A DNA stretch of 64,000 bases from Paracoccus aestuarii (GTDB lineage Bacteria > Pseudomonadota > Alphaproteobacteria > Rhodobacterales > Rhodobacteraceae): NCBI RefSeq assembly GCF_028553885.1, contig NZ_CP067169.1, forward strand, positions 2,591,001-2,655,000, given 5' to 3'. Numbering within the stretch: position 1 is the first letter of the stretch; the number at the start of each line of letters is the position of its first letter. The notes below the pieces were generated by a model. That model was not told the origin of the DNA. It did not search any database and saw only the letters and a program-made list of their open reading frames with translations. The position numbers and the translations under genes are program-made. Shown piece after piece: positions 26,502 to 37,679 of this stretch.

Positions 26502-27065
26502 ATGCCCAAGATCAACGGCAACGAAATCCGCCCCGGCAATATCCTGGAACATGACGGGGGCCTGTGGGCCGCCGTCAAGGTGAACCATGTCAAGCCCGGC
26601 AAGGGCGGCGCCTTTGCCCAGGTCGAGCTGAAGAACCTGCGCGACGGCCGCAAGCTGAACGAGCGCTTCCGTTCGGAGGACAAGGTCGAACGCGTCCGCC
26701 TGGACCAGAAGGACCAGCAGTTCCTCTACGAGACCGACGGCCGGCTGGTCTTCATGGACAGCGAGACCTTCGAGCAGACCGAGCTGGACGCCGATCTGCT
26801 GGGCGACCGCCGCCCCTTCCTGCAGGACGGCATGACCGCCACCGTCGAATATTACGGCGAGGAGGCGCTGTCGGTGCAGATCCCGCAGAAGGTCACCTGC
26901 ACCGTGGCCGAGACCGAGCCGGTCGTAAAGGGCCAGACCGCCGCCAACAGCTACAAGCCCGCGATCCTCGACAATGGCGTGCGCATCATGATCCCGCCCT
27001 TCGTGGGCGAGGGCGAACAGATCATCGTCAACACCGAGATGTTCGAATACAGCGAACGCGCCTGA
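26502..27065 (+). CDS. efp: Translation elongation factor P
   Basis: EF-P relieves ribosome stalling at proline runs. The 187-aa protein has the three-domain pattern: [20 protein letters not shown], the modified-lysine loop VKPGKGGAF in domain I, and the C-terminal signature [23 protein letters not shown] perfect hairpin follows. The upstream 26140-26500 gap is a promoter region with no gene. Confidence 0.95.
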   Translation: MPKINGNEIRPGNILEHDGGLWAAVKVNHVKPGKGGAFAQVELKNLRDGRKLNERFRSEDKVERVRLDQKDQQFLYETDGRLVFMDSETFEQTELDADLLGDRRPFLQDGMTATVEYYGEEALSVQIPQKVTCTVAETEPVVKGQTAANSYKPAILDNGVRIMIPPFVGEGEQIIVNTEMFEYSERA

Positions 27066-27075
27066 TCGCCGCGAA

Positions 27076-27101
27076 CCGACCTCACCTTTGCGTGAGGTCG
27101 G
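27076..27101 (+). terminator. Hairpin after efp
   Basis: CCGACCTCAC (27076-27085) and GTGAGGTCGG (27092-27101) form a perfect 10-bp stem with a 6-nt loop, 10 nt after the efp stop. No T-run follows, as often in this high-G+C group. Confidence 0.75.
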
Positions 27102-27169
27102 GCTTCGGGCCGTGGTCTCTGCCGGGTTTTCGCGGAAATGTCGCCGCGATTGCCGCAAGGGAGACGCCC

Positions 27170-28138
27170 GTGACCGACCGCCGCCGCCGCCACCTGATCC
27201 TGACCGCCGCCGCGGCCCTGGCCCTGCCGGGCCTGGCCGCCCTGCCCGCCTCGGCCCGCCCGCTGCCGCGCCCCCCGGCCTTTCATCCGCTGGTCCATCA
27301 CCGCGCGCTCGGCGATCTGCAGGTGACGACCATCGCCGACGGGTTCTTCGACCTGGACCGCGACCTGGTGGTGAACCTCGACAACGCGCTCTATCGTTCG
27401 GCGGTGACCGAGGCCTATCTGGACCCCGACCAGCCGATCCGCGTGCCCGTCAGCGTGCATCTGATCCGCCATGGCGACCAGCTGACGCTGATCGATGCGG
27501 GGGGCGGGTCGGCCTTCGGCGACACGACCGGCGGTCTGGCGGCCTCGCTGCGGGCGCTGGACATCGCGCCCGAACGGATCGACCGGGTGGTGATGACGCA
27601 TCTGCATCCCGACCATGCGGGCGGGCTGATCACCGATGCGGGCGCGACCTTCGCCAATGCGACCCTGCACCTGCATCAGGACGAGCTGGCCTTCTGGACC
27701 GACGAGACCGCCGATGCCCCGGCCGAGATGGCGCCCTTCATGGCCTTGGCCCGGTCGGTGGCCGAGGCCTATGGCGACCGCATTCAGACCTTCCAGGACC
27801 AGGACGACCTGGGCGGCGGGCTGACCGCCATGGCCCTGCCCGGCCACACGCCGGGCCATAGCGGGCTGCGCCTGTCGGATGGCGACGACCAGATGATGAT
27901 CATCGGCGATGCCGCCGCGCTGGCTGCGCTGCAGTTCCGCCACCCGGATGCAGGGATCGTCTTCGACGTCGATCCCGGCCGCGCCGCCGTCACCCGCCGC
28001 GACCTGCTGCAGATGGTCACCGCCGACCGCATCGCCGTCGCGGGAACGCATCTGCCCTTCCCCGGCATCGGCCATGTCGAGACCCGCCGCGACGCCTTTG
28101 CCTGGGTCCCCGAGGACTGGTTCGCGACCCGCCCATGA
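27170..28138 (+). CDS. Exported MBL-fold hydrolase
   Basis: A metallo-beta-lactamase-fold hydrolase of 322 aa. It starts at GTG with MTDRRRRHLILTAAAALALP, a basic start and hydrophobic segment ending ASARP, so it is likely exported (an arginine-rich start, perhaps Tat). The zinc motif THLHPDHAGG (near residue 145), LPGHTPGHSG and the later IIGDA and AGTHLPFPGIGHV carry the ligands. Similar enzymes are lactonases or detoxifying hydrolases; the substrate cannot be told. It overlaps the DoxX gene by ATGA. GGGAG precedes the start. Confidence 0.85.
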   Translation: MTDRRRRHLILTAAAALALPGLAALPASARPLPRPPAFHPLVHHRALGDLQVTTIADGFFDLDRDLVVNLDNALYRSAVTEAYLDPDQPIRVPVSVHLIRHGDQLTLIDAGGGSAFGDTTGGLAASLRALDIAPERIDRVVMTHLHPDHAGGLITDAGATFANATLHLHQDELAFWTDETADAPAEMAPFMALARSVAEAYGDRIQTFQDQDDLGGGLTAMALPGHTPGHSGLRLSDGDDQMMIIGDAAALAALQFRHPDAGIVFDVDPGRAAVTRRDLLQMVTADRIAVAGTHLPFPGIGHVETRRDAFAWVPEDWFATRP

Positions 28139-28500
28139 CCCATGCCGCGAACCTGCTGGGCCGTTTGCTGATCGCGGTCCTGTTCATCGGCGGCGCGGTC
28201 CAGAAGCTGCGCGACCCCGACCAGGTCATGGCCATGATCGCCGGGCTGGGCCTGCCGCCCCAGCTGGTCTGGCCGGTGGCCGCCTTCAACCTGGTGGCGG
28301 GGCTGTGCCTGATCCTGGGGCCACGCGTGCGGGCCTGGGCGCTGATCCTGGCCCTCTATTGCATCGGAACCAGCTGGTTTCACTGGCAGCTGCGCGCCGA
28401 TCCGTGGCAGGTCACCATCGTGGTCAAGAAATGGGCGGTCGCCGGGGGCCTTCTGATCCTGGCGGCCCAAGGCCCGGGTCGGTGGGTGCGCTGGCGCTAG
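28135..28500 (+). CDS. DoxX-family membrane protein
   Basis: A 121-aa protein with four hydrophobic helices, starting with the DoxX pattern NLLGRLLIAVLFIGGAVQKL and continuing VMAMIAGLGLPPQLVWPVAAFNLVAG. DoxX proteins are inner-membrane proteins linked to redox or oxidative stress. It is coupled to the MBL hydrolase, and its stop overlaps the convergent dinB stop by 4 nt. Confidence 0.85.
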   Translation: MTHAANLLGRLLIAVLFIGGAVQKLRDPDQVMAMIAGLGLPPQLVWPVAAFNLVAGLCLILGPRVRAWALILALYCIGTSWFHWQLRADPWQVTIVVKKWAVAGGLLILAAQGPGRWVRWR

Positions 28501-29576
28501 TCGAAGAGGCTCAGCTGCGCGGGGCCGTCATCGGGGGTCTCGAAGCCCGACAGGGTCACGCCCAGCAGCCGTGCGCCGCGCGGATCGGGCAGCACCCCGC
28601 GCGCCAGATCGCGGGCGATGGACAGTAGTTCCTCCTGCGTGGCGACCGCATGGCCCAGGCTGCGTGCCCGGGTGATCTGCTGGAAATCGCTGAACTTGAC
28701 CTTCAGCGTCACCGAGCGGCCGCGCAGATCGTGGCGCGCGACGGCCGCCCAGACCTTGGCCGCCAAGGGCTCCAGCGCCTCCAGCGCCGCGTCCAGCGTC
28801 ATGATATCGGCGGAATAGGTGTTTTCCGCCCCCACCGACTTGCGGATGCGGTCGGGGCTGACGCGCCGGTGGTCGATGCCCCGCGCGATGTTCCAGTAAT
28901 AGCGTCCCGACTTGCCGAACCGCCGCAGCAGAAAGTCCAGATCCTGCGCGCGCAGATCGGCCCCGGTGGCAATACCCATCGCCTGCATCTTGGCCGCCGT
29001 CGCCGGGCCCACGCCATGGAACTTGCCCACCGGCAGGGACAGCACGAAATCCGGCCCCTGTTCGGGGGTGATCACGCACAGCCCGTCGGGCTTGTTCTGG
29101 TCGGATGCCAGCTTGGCCAGGAACTTGTTGTAGCTGACGCCCGCGCTGGCGGTCAGGGCGGTGGCCCCGCGGATGCGCGCGCGGATCTCGGCGGCGATCT
29201 TGGTCGCGGTGCGGCCGTCAAGGTAATCGGTCACGTCCAGATAGGCCTCGTCCAGGGACAGCGGCTCGACCAGCGGCGTATAGTCCAGAAAGATCTCCCG
29301 GATCTGGCCGCTGACCTGCTTGTAGACGTCGAAGCGGTGGCGCACGAAGATCAGGTCGGGACACAGCCGCGCCGCCGTGACCGAGGGCATGGCCGAGCGC
29401 ACCCCGAAGACCCGCGCCTCATAGCTGGCGGCGGCCACCACGCCGCGGGCGGCGGACCCGCCCACGGCCACCGGCTTGCCGCGCAGTTCCGGAAAATCGC
29501 GCTGTTCGACCGAGGCGAAGAAGGCATCCATGTCGATATGGATGATCTTGCGCAGCCCCGGCGCGGGCTCGCTCAC
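28497..29576 (-). CDS. dinB: DNA polymerase IV
   Basis: A Y-family lesion-bypass polymerase, 359 aa. The catalytic motifs are intact: HIDMDAFFASVEQRD near residue 15 and SLDEAYLDVTDYLDG near 105. The little-finger domain and the C-terminal clamp-binding tail (QLSLF) are present. The start is GTG at 29576, overlapping the ygfZ stop, so it is last in the exporter-ygfZ-dinB operon. I see no LexA box directly before it. The window thus carries both an active Y-family polymerase and the ImuB/DnaE2 system. Confidence 0.93.
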   Translation of the reverse strand: MSEPAPGLRKIIHIDMDAFFASVEQRDFPELRGKPVAVGGSAARGVVAAASYEARVFGVRSAMPSVTAARLCPDLIFVRHRFDVYKQVSGQIREIFLDYTPLVEPLSLDEAYLDVTDYLDGRTATKIAAEIRARIRGATALTASAGVSYNKFLAKLASDQNKPDGLCVITPEQGPDFVLSLPVGKFHGVGPATAAKMQAMGIATGADLRAQDLDFLLRRFGKSGRYYWNIARGIDHRRVSPDRIRKSVGAENTYSADIMTLDAALEALEPLAAKVWAAVARHDLRGRSVTLKVKFSDFQQITRARSLGHAVATQEELLSIARDLARGVLPDPRGARLLGVTLSGFETPDDGPAQLSLFD

Positions 29577-30288
29577 AGCGGGGACAGCCGCGCCTCGCCG
29601 GCCTGCATGTCGGGGGCCACGCGGTCGTGGCGGACATGGGCGATGGCCTGCCCGCCCGATTGGGTGAAGACCGTGCCGACCTCGCGCCCCTCCGCGGTGA
29701 TGGGCGTGCCGACGGGCGCCGCGCCCTCGATGCGCAGCGTGGTCAGACCCTTGCGCAGCTCGGTCTTGTGCTTCATCCGCGCGGTGACCTCCTGACCCAC
29801 ATAGCAGCCCTTGCGGAAATCGACGCCGTGCAGACGCTCGAACCCGGCCTCCAGGATGTAGGTGTCGTTGGGGATCAGCTCGATCAGCGTCTCGGGGATG
29901 CAATGGGCGACCCGGATCGCGTCCCAATCGCTGCCGTCATCGCCCGCCGCCCCGTAGTGGCGCCAGCCGAGCGCCGGGTGGCGCGGGTCGGCCACGGCGC
30001 CTTCGGGCGCGGGACCGGTGCCGCGGGCCACGGGCATGTCCACCGCCTCCAGCGCGACCTTGCTGCGCAGCTTGTACATCGACAGCCGGCGCAACAGGTC
30101 GTCCGACAGCCGCGCATCCACGTCGATCAGCAGCGCCTGCGCCTCGGGGATGACCAGGAAATCGGCCAGATACTTGCCCTGCGGGGTCAGGATCGCCGCC
30201 CAGCAGGGGGCGCGGCGGATGTCGTTGGTGACCAGGCCCTGCAGGAAATCCATGCGGTCCTCGCCGGTCAGGCGGATGATCTGGCGGG

Positions 30289-30292
<4 letters not shown>
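29573..30292 (-). CDS. ygfZ: tRNA-modifying / folate-binding protein YgfZ
   Basis: YgfZ is a GcvT-like folate-binding protein that supports some iron-sulfur enzymes. The 239-aa protein has LTGEDRMDFLQGLVTNDI at the start and the signature KGCYVGQEVTARMKHKTELRKGL near residue 160. It sits between the exporter and dinB with 4-nt overlaps on both sides. Confidence 0.9.
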
Positions 30293-32091
<1,799 letters not shown>

Positions 32092-32227
32092 GGGGTCTGG
32101 GGTCTCCTGTCCGGAAAGGCGCCCCAGCCATAGCGCCTTTGGCACGCACCCCACAAGGCCGCGCGCCCCGTTGACGCGGGCGGGCGCCGGTCCTACCGAT
32201 CCTTGCATGATGTGAAGGAAGAACGCC

Positions 32228-33382
32228 ATGACCGCCGGCCCCGAACTGATCGCCATTCCCGGACCCTCGCCCCTGCCCGCGCGGGTGCTGAACGCTGCCC
32301 ATCGCGCATCGCCCGACATCTATGGCGAGGATCTGCCGCGCGTGAACCTGGCCGTCATGGACCAGCTGAAGCGGCTGGCGGGCACCTCCGCGCATCTGGC
32401 CCCCTATATCGGCAACGGCCATGCCGGGTGGGAGGCCACGACCGCGAACCTGCTGGACCGGGGCGATGCGGTCCTGGTGCTGACCTCGGGGCATTTCGGG
32501 CGCAGCTGGGCGGATGTCGTCGCCGCCCAAGGCGTCGCGGTAGAACGTCTGGATTTCGGCAATGCGCCCCCCGACCCCGCCCGTCTGGCCGACCGTCTGG
32601 CGCGGGACCGGGCGGGCGCGATCCGCGCGGTGATGGTCTGTCAGACCGACACGGCCAGCGGCACCTTGGCCGACATCCCCGCGATCCGGGCGGCGATGGG
32701 CGATCACCCGGCGCTGCTGGTGGTGGATGCGATCGCCTCGCTCGGCTGCGCGCCGATGCGGATGGACGATTGGGGCGTCGACGTGCTGATCGCGGCCAGC
32801 CAGAAGGGGCTGATGGCCCTGCCCGGCACCGCCTTCGTGTGGTTTTCCGACCGGGCGGCGGCGCGGGGGCCGACGGGGCTGACCTCGCCCTGGTGGGATT
32901 GGCACCAGCGGGCGGGGGCGGATGCGCTGTGGCGGTTCTGGGGCGGCACGCCCCCGGTCCAGCAGATCTTTGCCCTGTCCGAGGCGCTGAGCATGATCCT
33001 GGACGAGGAGGGGTTGGAGCGGGTCTGGGACCGCCACGCCCGGCTGGCCCGCGCCACCTGGGCCGCGGTCGATGCCTGGGGCGGGCATGGCATCGCGCTG
33101 TCGGTGGGGGACCCCGCGGCGCGGGCGCCCTCGGTCACGGCGGTGACGCTGCGCGGGGCGGACCGGCTACGGGCCTGGACGGCGCGGGAATGCGGCGTGA
33201 CGCTCGGGGTGGGGCTGGGCGCGGCCAGCCCGGCGGATGCGCTGCGCATCGCGCATATGGGCCATTGCAATGCGGGCACGCTGATGGGCACCCTGGGGGC
33301 GATGCAGGCGGGGCTGATCGCGCTGCGCATCCCGCATGGCCCCGGCGGGCTGGAGGCCGCGGCCGCGGCCATCGCCGCCTGA
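32228..33382 (+). CDS. Class V aminotransferase (alanine/serine-glyoxylate type)
   Basis: A 384-aa PLP enzyme. It has the fold-type I class V start IPGPSPLPARVLNA, NGHAGWEATTANLL, the PLP Asp region LLVVDAIASLGC, and the lysine motif ASQKGLM. Closest known roles are serine-glyoxylate or alanine-glyoxylate aminotransferase in photorespiration-like or C1 metabolism, or purine-catabolic (S)-ureidoglycine-glyoxylate aminotransferase. No neighbouring pathway genes decide between them. The start follows GGAAG and is divergent from the ABC exporter. Confidence 0.85.
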   Translation: MTAGPELIAIPGPSPLPARVLNAAHRASPDIYGEDLPRVNLAVMDQLKRLAGTSAHLAPYIGNGHAGWEATTANLLDRGDAVLVLTSGHFGRSWADVVAAQGVAVERLDFGNAPPDPARLADRLARDRAGAIRAVMVCQTDTASGTLADIPAIRAAMGDHPALLVVDAIASLGCAPMRMDDWGVDVLIAASQKGLMALPGTAFVWFSDRAAARGPTGLTSPWWDWHQRAGADALWRFWGGTPPVQQIFALSEALSMILDEEGLERVWDRHARLARATWAAVDAWGGHGIALSVGDPAARAPSVTAVTLRGADRLRAWTARECGVTLGVGLGAASPADALRIAHMGHCNAGTLMGTLGAMQAGLIALRIPHGPGGLEAAAAAIAA

Positions 33383-33386
33383 GGGG

Positions 33387-33953
33387 TCAGCCCCCCCGAC
33401 GCCGGGCCAAGGTCACCACCGTGTCGCCATAGCGGCGCTGATCCAGCAGCTCGGCCCAGGCCGGAATCAGGGGCGGGCGGGCCTCCTCCCAGACGATGGT
33501 GGCGGCGGGGGCCAGCCAGCCGCCGTCATGGGCGGCCTCCAGCGCGGCCTCGCCCAGGGCGCGGCCATAGGGCGGGTCCAGCAGGACCAGGTCGCAGCCC
33601 GGCCCCGTGCAGGGCCCCAGCCGCCGCGCATCCCGCCGCAGCAGCACCGCCCGGTCGCCCGCCCGCGCCTTGTCCAGGTTCTGGCGGATCAGCCCGGCGG
33701 CCACGCGCCCGTCATCGACCAGCGTGACATGGGCCGCGCCACGCGACAGCGCCTCGATCCCCAAGGCGCCGGTGCCCGCGAACAGGTCCAGCACCCGCGC
33801 ATCGGGCAGCGGATTGCCATGCGTGCCGTTGACCAGCAGGTTGAAGATGGATTCCCGCACCCGGTCCGTGGTCGGGCGCAGCTGGGCCGCCGCATCGCCC
33901 TGGCCCAGATCGGCCAGCCTCAGGCCCCGCAGGCGGCCGCCGACGATCCTCAT
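33387..33953 (-). CDS. rsmD: 16S rRNA (guanine966-N2)-methyltransferase RsmD
   Basis: RsmD methylates G966 of 16S rRNA. The 188-aa protein has the start MRIVGGRLRGLRL, RPTTDRVRESIFNLL, SAM motif VLDLFAGTGALGIEALSRGA, and catalytic LVLLDPPYG. It lies after the FAD reductase with an ATGA overlap and converges on the aminotransferase. Confidence 0.93.
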   Translation of the reverse strand: MRIVGGRLRGLRLADLGQGDAAAQLRPTTDRVRESIFNLLVNGTHGNPLPDARVLDLFAGTGALGIEALSRGAAHVTLVDDGRVAAGLIRQNLDKARAGDRAVLLRRDARRLGPCTGPGCDLVLLDPPYGRALGEAALEAAHDGGWLAPAATIVWEEARPPLIPAWAELLDQRRYGDTVVTLARRRGG

Positions 33954-35164
33954 GCCAGCAGGGCCTTCAGGTCGGTGACCCCCGCCACGGCATCGGGATC
34001 GGGGCTGCGGCCCGCCTCGATCAGCCGCTTGCCGATCATGTAGGCGCGGGCATCGTTCAGCGCATCGACCGCGATCAGCCGGCCTTGGCGGAAATACCAG
34101 ACCGAGCCGCCGTGATCGCCCTGCCCGGGCCGGGTGCGGATCATGTCATGGCCCTGCCCCAGCCCCGCGATCTGCAGCTTGGCGTCGAACTGGTCCGACC
34201 AGAACCAGGGCCGCGGATCAAGCCGCCGGTCCGACCCCAGCATCGCATCGGCCACGCATTCGGCCATGTCGATGGCCCCGCCCACGCTTTCCAGCCGCAG
34301 CCTGCCGCCCTGATGGGGGATGCTGGCACAATCGCCCGCCGCCCAGATCGCGGGGTCGGAACTGCGCCCCTGCGCATCGGTGGCGATGCCGTTGTCCAAG
34401 GCCAGGCCCGCGGCCTCGGCCAAGGCGGTGTCGGGCAGCACGCCGATGCCCTGCACGATCACATCCGCCCCGATCACCCGGCCGTCGGTCAGCGCCACGC
34501 CATCGGCGCGCCCGGTGCCGGTGATGCGGCTGATGCCCGTCCCCTCCAGGATGGTGACGCCATGGGCCAAATGCAGCGCGCGGATCATCGCGGCGGTCTG
34601 GGGGGCGGCGACGCGGCCCAGGATGCGGGGGGCGGCCTCGATCACGGTGACCTCCAGCCCCAGCTTTCGGGCGACGGCGGCGGCCTCCAGCCCGATATAC
34701 CCGCCGCCAATCACCACCATGCGGCGGCCGGGGCGCAGTTCGGGGGCCAGCGCGTCGATATCGGTCAGGCCGCGGATGACATGGGTGCCGGTCAGATCGC
34801 CCCCCATCGCGGCGGGCAGGCGGCGCGGCCGCGCGCCCGTGGTCAGCGCCAGCGCGTCATAGGGGTGAACGCCCGCCTCCGTCACGACCCGACCCCCCGC
34901 CCGGTCGATCGCCCGGTCGATCGCTGTCACCCGCCGCCCGGTGATCAGCGTGATGCCTTGGTCGCGCCACCAGTCCGGCGCCCGCAGCACCAGCCGGTCC
35001 ACCCCCATCTCCCCCAGCAGATAGGCCTTGGACAAAGGCGGGCGCTGATAGGGCGGGGCCGCCTCCTCGCCGATCACGGTGATCGGCCCGTCATGGCCCT
35101 TGGCGCGCAGCCGCGCTGCCATCGAGGCCGCCGCCTGCCCCGCCCCCACGATCACGATCCGCAT
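33950..35164 (-). CDS. FAD/NAD-dependent ferredoxin reductase
   Basis: A 404-aa pyridine-nucleotide oxidoreductase of the rubredoxin/ferredoxin reductase type. The FAD motif MRIVIVGAGQAAASMAARLR begins at the chosen ATG (35164). A second NAD motif VVIGGGYIGLEAAAVARKLG lies near residue 148, and the FAD-binding VQGIGVLPDTALAEAAGL and AIWAAGDCASI follow. The C-terminal reductase domain (FWSDQFDAKLQIAGLG) matches partners of P450 or Rieske oxygenases, but none is nearby. Divergent from the peroxiredoxin gene; overlaps rsmD. Confidence 0.9.
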   Translation of the reverse strand: MRIVIVGAGQAAASMAARLRAKGHDGPITVIGEEAAPPYQRPPLSKAYLLGEMGVDRLVLRAPDWWRDQGITLITGRRVTAIDRAIDRAGGRVVTEAGVHPYDALALTTGARPRRLPAAMGGDLTGTHVIRGLTDIDALAPELRPGRRMVVIGGGYIGLEAAAVARKLGLEVTVIEAAPRILGRVAAPQTAAMIRALHLAHGVTILEGTGISRITGTGRADGVALTDGRVIGADVIVQGIGVLPDTALAEAAGLALDNGIATDAQGRSSDPAIWAAGDCASIPHQGGRLRLESVGGAIDMAECVADAMLGSDRRLDPRPWFWSDQFDAKLQIAGLGQGHDMIRTRPGQGDHGGSVWYFRQGRLIAVDALNDARAYMIGKRLIEAGRSPDPDAVAGVTDLKALLA

Positions 35165-35239
35165 GCCGCCGCCTCTCTGGTCTGTTTGCCGGGCGCAGCC
35201 TATAGTCGCCGCGAATCCGTTGCAATTCAGGAGCGTGCG

Positions 35240-35725
35240 ATGACCATCACCGTCGGAGACAAGCTGCCCCAGGGCGATCTGCTGCAGGTCGGCGATGCCG
35301 GCCCCGAAAGCGTCAGCCTGGCCGATCTGACCCAAGGCAAGGTCGCGCTGTTCGGCCTGCCGGGCGCCTTCACCGGCACCTGCACCAATGCGCATATGCC
35401 CAGCTTCGTGCGCAATGCCGACGCGATCCGCGCCAAGGGCGTGGACCGGATCGTCTGCGTGACCGTGAACGACCCCTTCGTCGCCAAGGCCTGGGCCGAA
35501 CAGACCGGCGCGACCGATGCGGGCATCCAGGTCATGGCCGATGCCGATGGCAGCGTGACCAAGGCGATGGGCCTTGATTTCGACGCGCCGCCGGTGGGCT
35601 TCTTCGGCCGCTGCAAGCGCTTTGCCGCCGTGGTCGAGAACGGCGTGCTGACCGCCATCGATGTCGAGGACAGCCCCGGCACCTGCTCCGTCAGCGCGGG
35701 CGAGGCGCTGCTGGAAAAGCTCTAA
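35240..35725 (+). CDS. Peroxiredoxin (Prx5-type)
   Basis: A 161-aa thiol peroxidase that reduces peroxides. The peroxidatic Cys is in PGAFTGTCTNAHMPSF (near residue 48). A second Cys in GRCKRFAAVVENGVL and a third near the end could be resolving residues. CAGGAG precedes the ATG. The stop overlaps the convergent acyltransferase stop by 4 nt. Confidence 0.92.
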   Translation: MTITVGDKLPQGDLLQVGDAGPESVSLADLTQGKVALFGLPGAFTGTCTNAHMPSFVRNADAIRAKGVDRIVCVTVNDPFVAKAWAEQTGATDAGIQVMADADGSVTKAMGLDFDAPPVGFFGRCKRFAAVVENGVLTAIDVEDSPGTCSVSAGEALLEKL

Positions 35726-36855
35726 CCGTCCTTGCGGAAGGGGGTGAAATCGGCCAGCGCGTCGATTTCATCGCCCATCGCGCGCCGCTCCTGGTCCAGG
35801 TAATCGTCCAGCGCGCGCAGAAATCCCGGGTCGCGGACCCAGTGCAGGGAATGGATCGGCACCGGCTCGTATCCGCGGGCCAGCTTGTGGTCCCCCTGCG
35901 CCCCCGCCTCGACGCGCGACAGGCCATGCGCGATGGCATGGTCGATGGCCTGGTGATAGCACAGCTCGAAATGCAGGAAGGCGTGGTCGGCCACGCAGCC
36001 CCAGTACCGGCCATAGATCGCATCCGGCCCCAGAAAGTTCAGCGCCCCGGCGATGGGCGTGCCGTCATCCTCGGCCAGGACCAGCAGGATGTCGTCGCGC
36101 ATCGTCTCGTGGATGCGGTCGAAGAAGGCGCGGGTCAGATAGGGCTGGCCCCATTTGCGCGCCCCGGTATCCTGATAGAATTCCCAGAACGCGTCCCAGT
36201 GATGCGGCCTCAGATCGTCGCCCCGCAGGTGGCGGATGGTGCCGCCGAAGGCCTGGGCCCGCGCGCGTTCCTTGCGCAAATCCTTGCGCTTGCGCGATGA
36301 CAGCGCGGCCAGGAAATCGTCATAGCTGCCATAGCCACGGTTCAGCCAGTGATATTGCTGGGTGATGCGCGGCAGGAAACCCGCGGCCCGGCCCAAGGCG
36401 GACTCGCTTTCCAGGCAGAAGGTCACATGCGCCCCCGACGCGCCCACGCGGTCGGTCACCTGCATCAGCCCGTCCAGCAGCCCCGCCCGCGCGCCGTCGT
36501 CACGCGCCAGCAGCCGCGCCCCGCTGGCCGGCGTGAAGGGCACCGCCGCCTGCAGCTTGGGGTAATATCGTCCCCCCGCCCGCATATAGGCCTGCGCCCA
36601 GGCATGGTCGAAGATGTATTCCCCCTGGCTGTGCGATTTCGCATAGAGCGGCATGGCGCCCACCAGCGCGCCTCCCCGTTCCAGCGCCAGGTGCAGCGGC
36701 TGCCAGCCGGTGCCGGTGCCGACCGATCCGGACTGTTCCAGCGCCAGCAGGAAGCGATGCGTGGTGAAGGGATTGCCGTCGCCCAGACCGTCCCAGTCCT
36801 GCGGGTCGATGGCGGCGATCGAGGGATGGGTCGTCAGGGTCAGCATGTCGCTCAT
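35722..36855 (-). CDS. GNAT/FemAB-like protein (DUF482)
   Basis: A 377-aa protein of the DUF482 family, sometimes called peptidoglycan biosynthesis protein, with a FemAB/GNAT fold. Visible segments are NPFTTHRFLLALEQSGSVG, YAKSHSQGEYIFDHAWAQAY, LSSRKRKDLRKERARA and the conserved CYHQAIDHAIAHGLSRVEAG. The substrate is unknown. I chose the ATG at 36855 (MSDMLTLTTH) over the upstream frame. Confidence 0.85.
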   Translation of the reverse strand: MSDMLTLTTHPSIAAIDPQDWDGLGDGNPFTTHRFLLALEQSGSVGTGTGWQPLHLALERGGALVGAMPLYAKSHSQGEYIFDHAWAQAYMRAGGRYYPKLQAAVPFTPASGARLLARDDGARAGLLDGLMQVTDRVGASGAHVTFCLESESALGRAAGFLPRITQQYHWLNRGYGSYDDFLAALSSRKRKDLRKERARAQAFGGTIRHLRGDDLRPHHWDAFWEFYQDTGARKWGQPYLTRAFFDRIHETMRDDILLVLAEDDGTPIAGALNFLGPDAIYGRYWGCVADHAFLHFELCYHQAIDHAIAHGLSRVEAGAQGDHKLARGYEPVPIHSLHWVRDPGFLRALDDYLDQERRAMGDEIDALADFTPFRKDG

Positions 36856-36929
36856 GCCGTGCAAGATAGGCGCGCTGCGGGCGGTTGTCAGGCCCCGCCG
36901 ATGTCGCAAGCGCGGCATCGGCGGAATGG

Positions 36930-37679
36930 TCACAGGGCCGCGTGATAGCCCTCGAAGGTGACGTTATGGGCGACGCGGCGGGCCGCGTCTTCCTCGGCGG
37001 GGCTGCGGATGGTCCAGGTCAGGATGCCCGCCCCCGCCGCCCGCAGCGCATCGACGCGCGGATTGGCCAGATCGCCCTTGTCATGCGACAGGAAACACGC
37101 CCCCACCCGGTCGTAATCGGCGATGGCGGCCAGCGCCTCGCGCCGTTCGGGGGGTACGCGCGCCCAGTCCCCTTCGGCAAAGGCGCAGGTGGTCAGGCCC
37201 ACGGCGATGTCGGGGGCCGCCTCGCGGAAGGCCGCGATCATGTGCGGGTTGAAGGACATGACCGCCACGGGGCCGTCATAGCCCTGCAGGACCTCGGCCG
37301 TGCGGGCGGGCAGCGTGCCGGTATTCGGCCCACAGGTGCCGTCCTGATCCTTGATCTCGATCAGCAGGGGCACACGGCCCGCGACCAGGTCCAGCAGCTG
37401 GCGCAGCGTGGGGACGGGTTCATCCGTGCCCAGCAGGCGCAGCGAGGCCAGAGTCTGCGCGTCGGTCGCGGCGATGAAGCCCTGCCGGCCGGTCAGGCGC
37501 GTCAGCTGATAGTCGTGAAAGACCAGCGGCTCGCCGCCCGGGCCGGGCTGGATGTCGCATTCGATGCCGTATCCGGCCTCGATCGCCGCGCGGGCGGCGG
37601 CCAGGCTGTTTTCCGGCACGCCCGGCGCATGCAGGCCCCGATGCGTGATCGGGACCGTCAGCAAGCGTTCGTCCAGCAT
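36930..37679 (-). CDS. Glycerophosphodiester phosphodiesterase
   Basis: It hydrolyses glycerophosphodiesters to glycerol-3-phosphate. The 249-aa TIM-barrel protein shows THRGLHAPGVPENSLAA, YGIECDIQPGPGGEPLVFHD (catalytic/metal residues) and IEIKDQDG. No signal peptide is present, so the enzyme is cytosolic. The start shares one base with the RidA stop (TGATG). Confidence 0.9.
   Translation of the reverse strand: MLDERLLTVPITHRGLHAPGVPENSLAAARAAIEAGYGIECDIQPGPGGEPLVFHDYQLTRLTGRQGFIAATDAQTLASLRLLGTDEPVPTLRQLLDLVAGRVPLLIEIKDQDGTCGPNTGTLPARTAEVLQGYDGPVAVMSFNPHMIAAFREAAPDIAVGLTTCAFAEGDWARVPPERREALAAIADYDRVGACFLSHDKGDLANPRVDALRAAGAGILTWTIRSPAEEDAARRVAHNVTFEGYHAAL

Noticed and set aside
28135-29576. 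A LexA box for dinB
   Set aside because: dinB is internal to an overlapping operon and no GTTC-N7-GTTC was seen directly before it.
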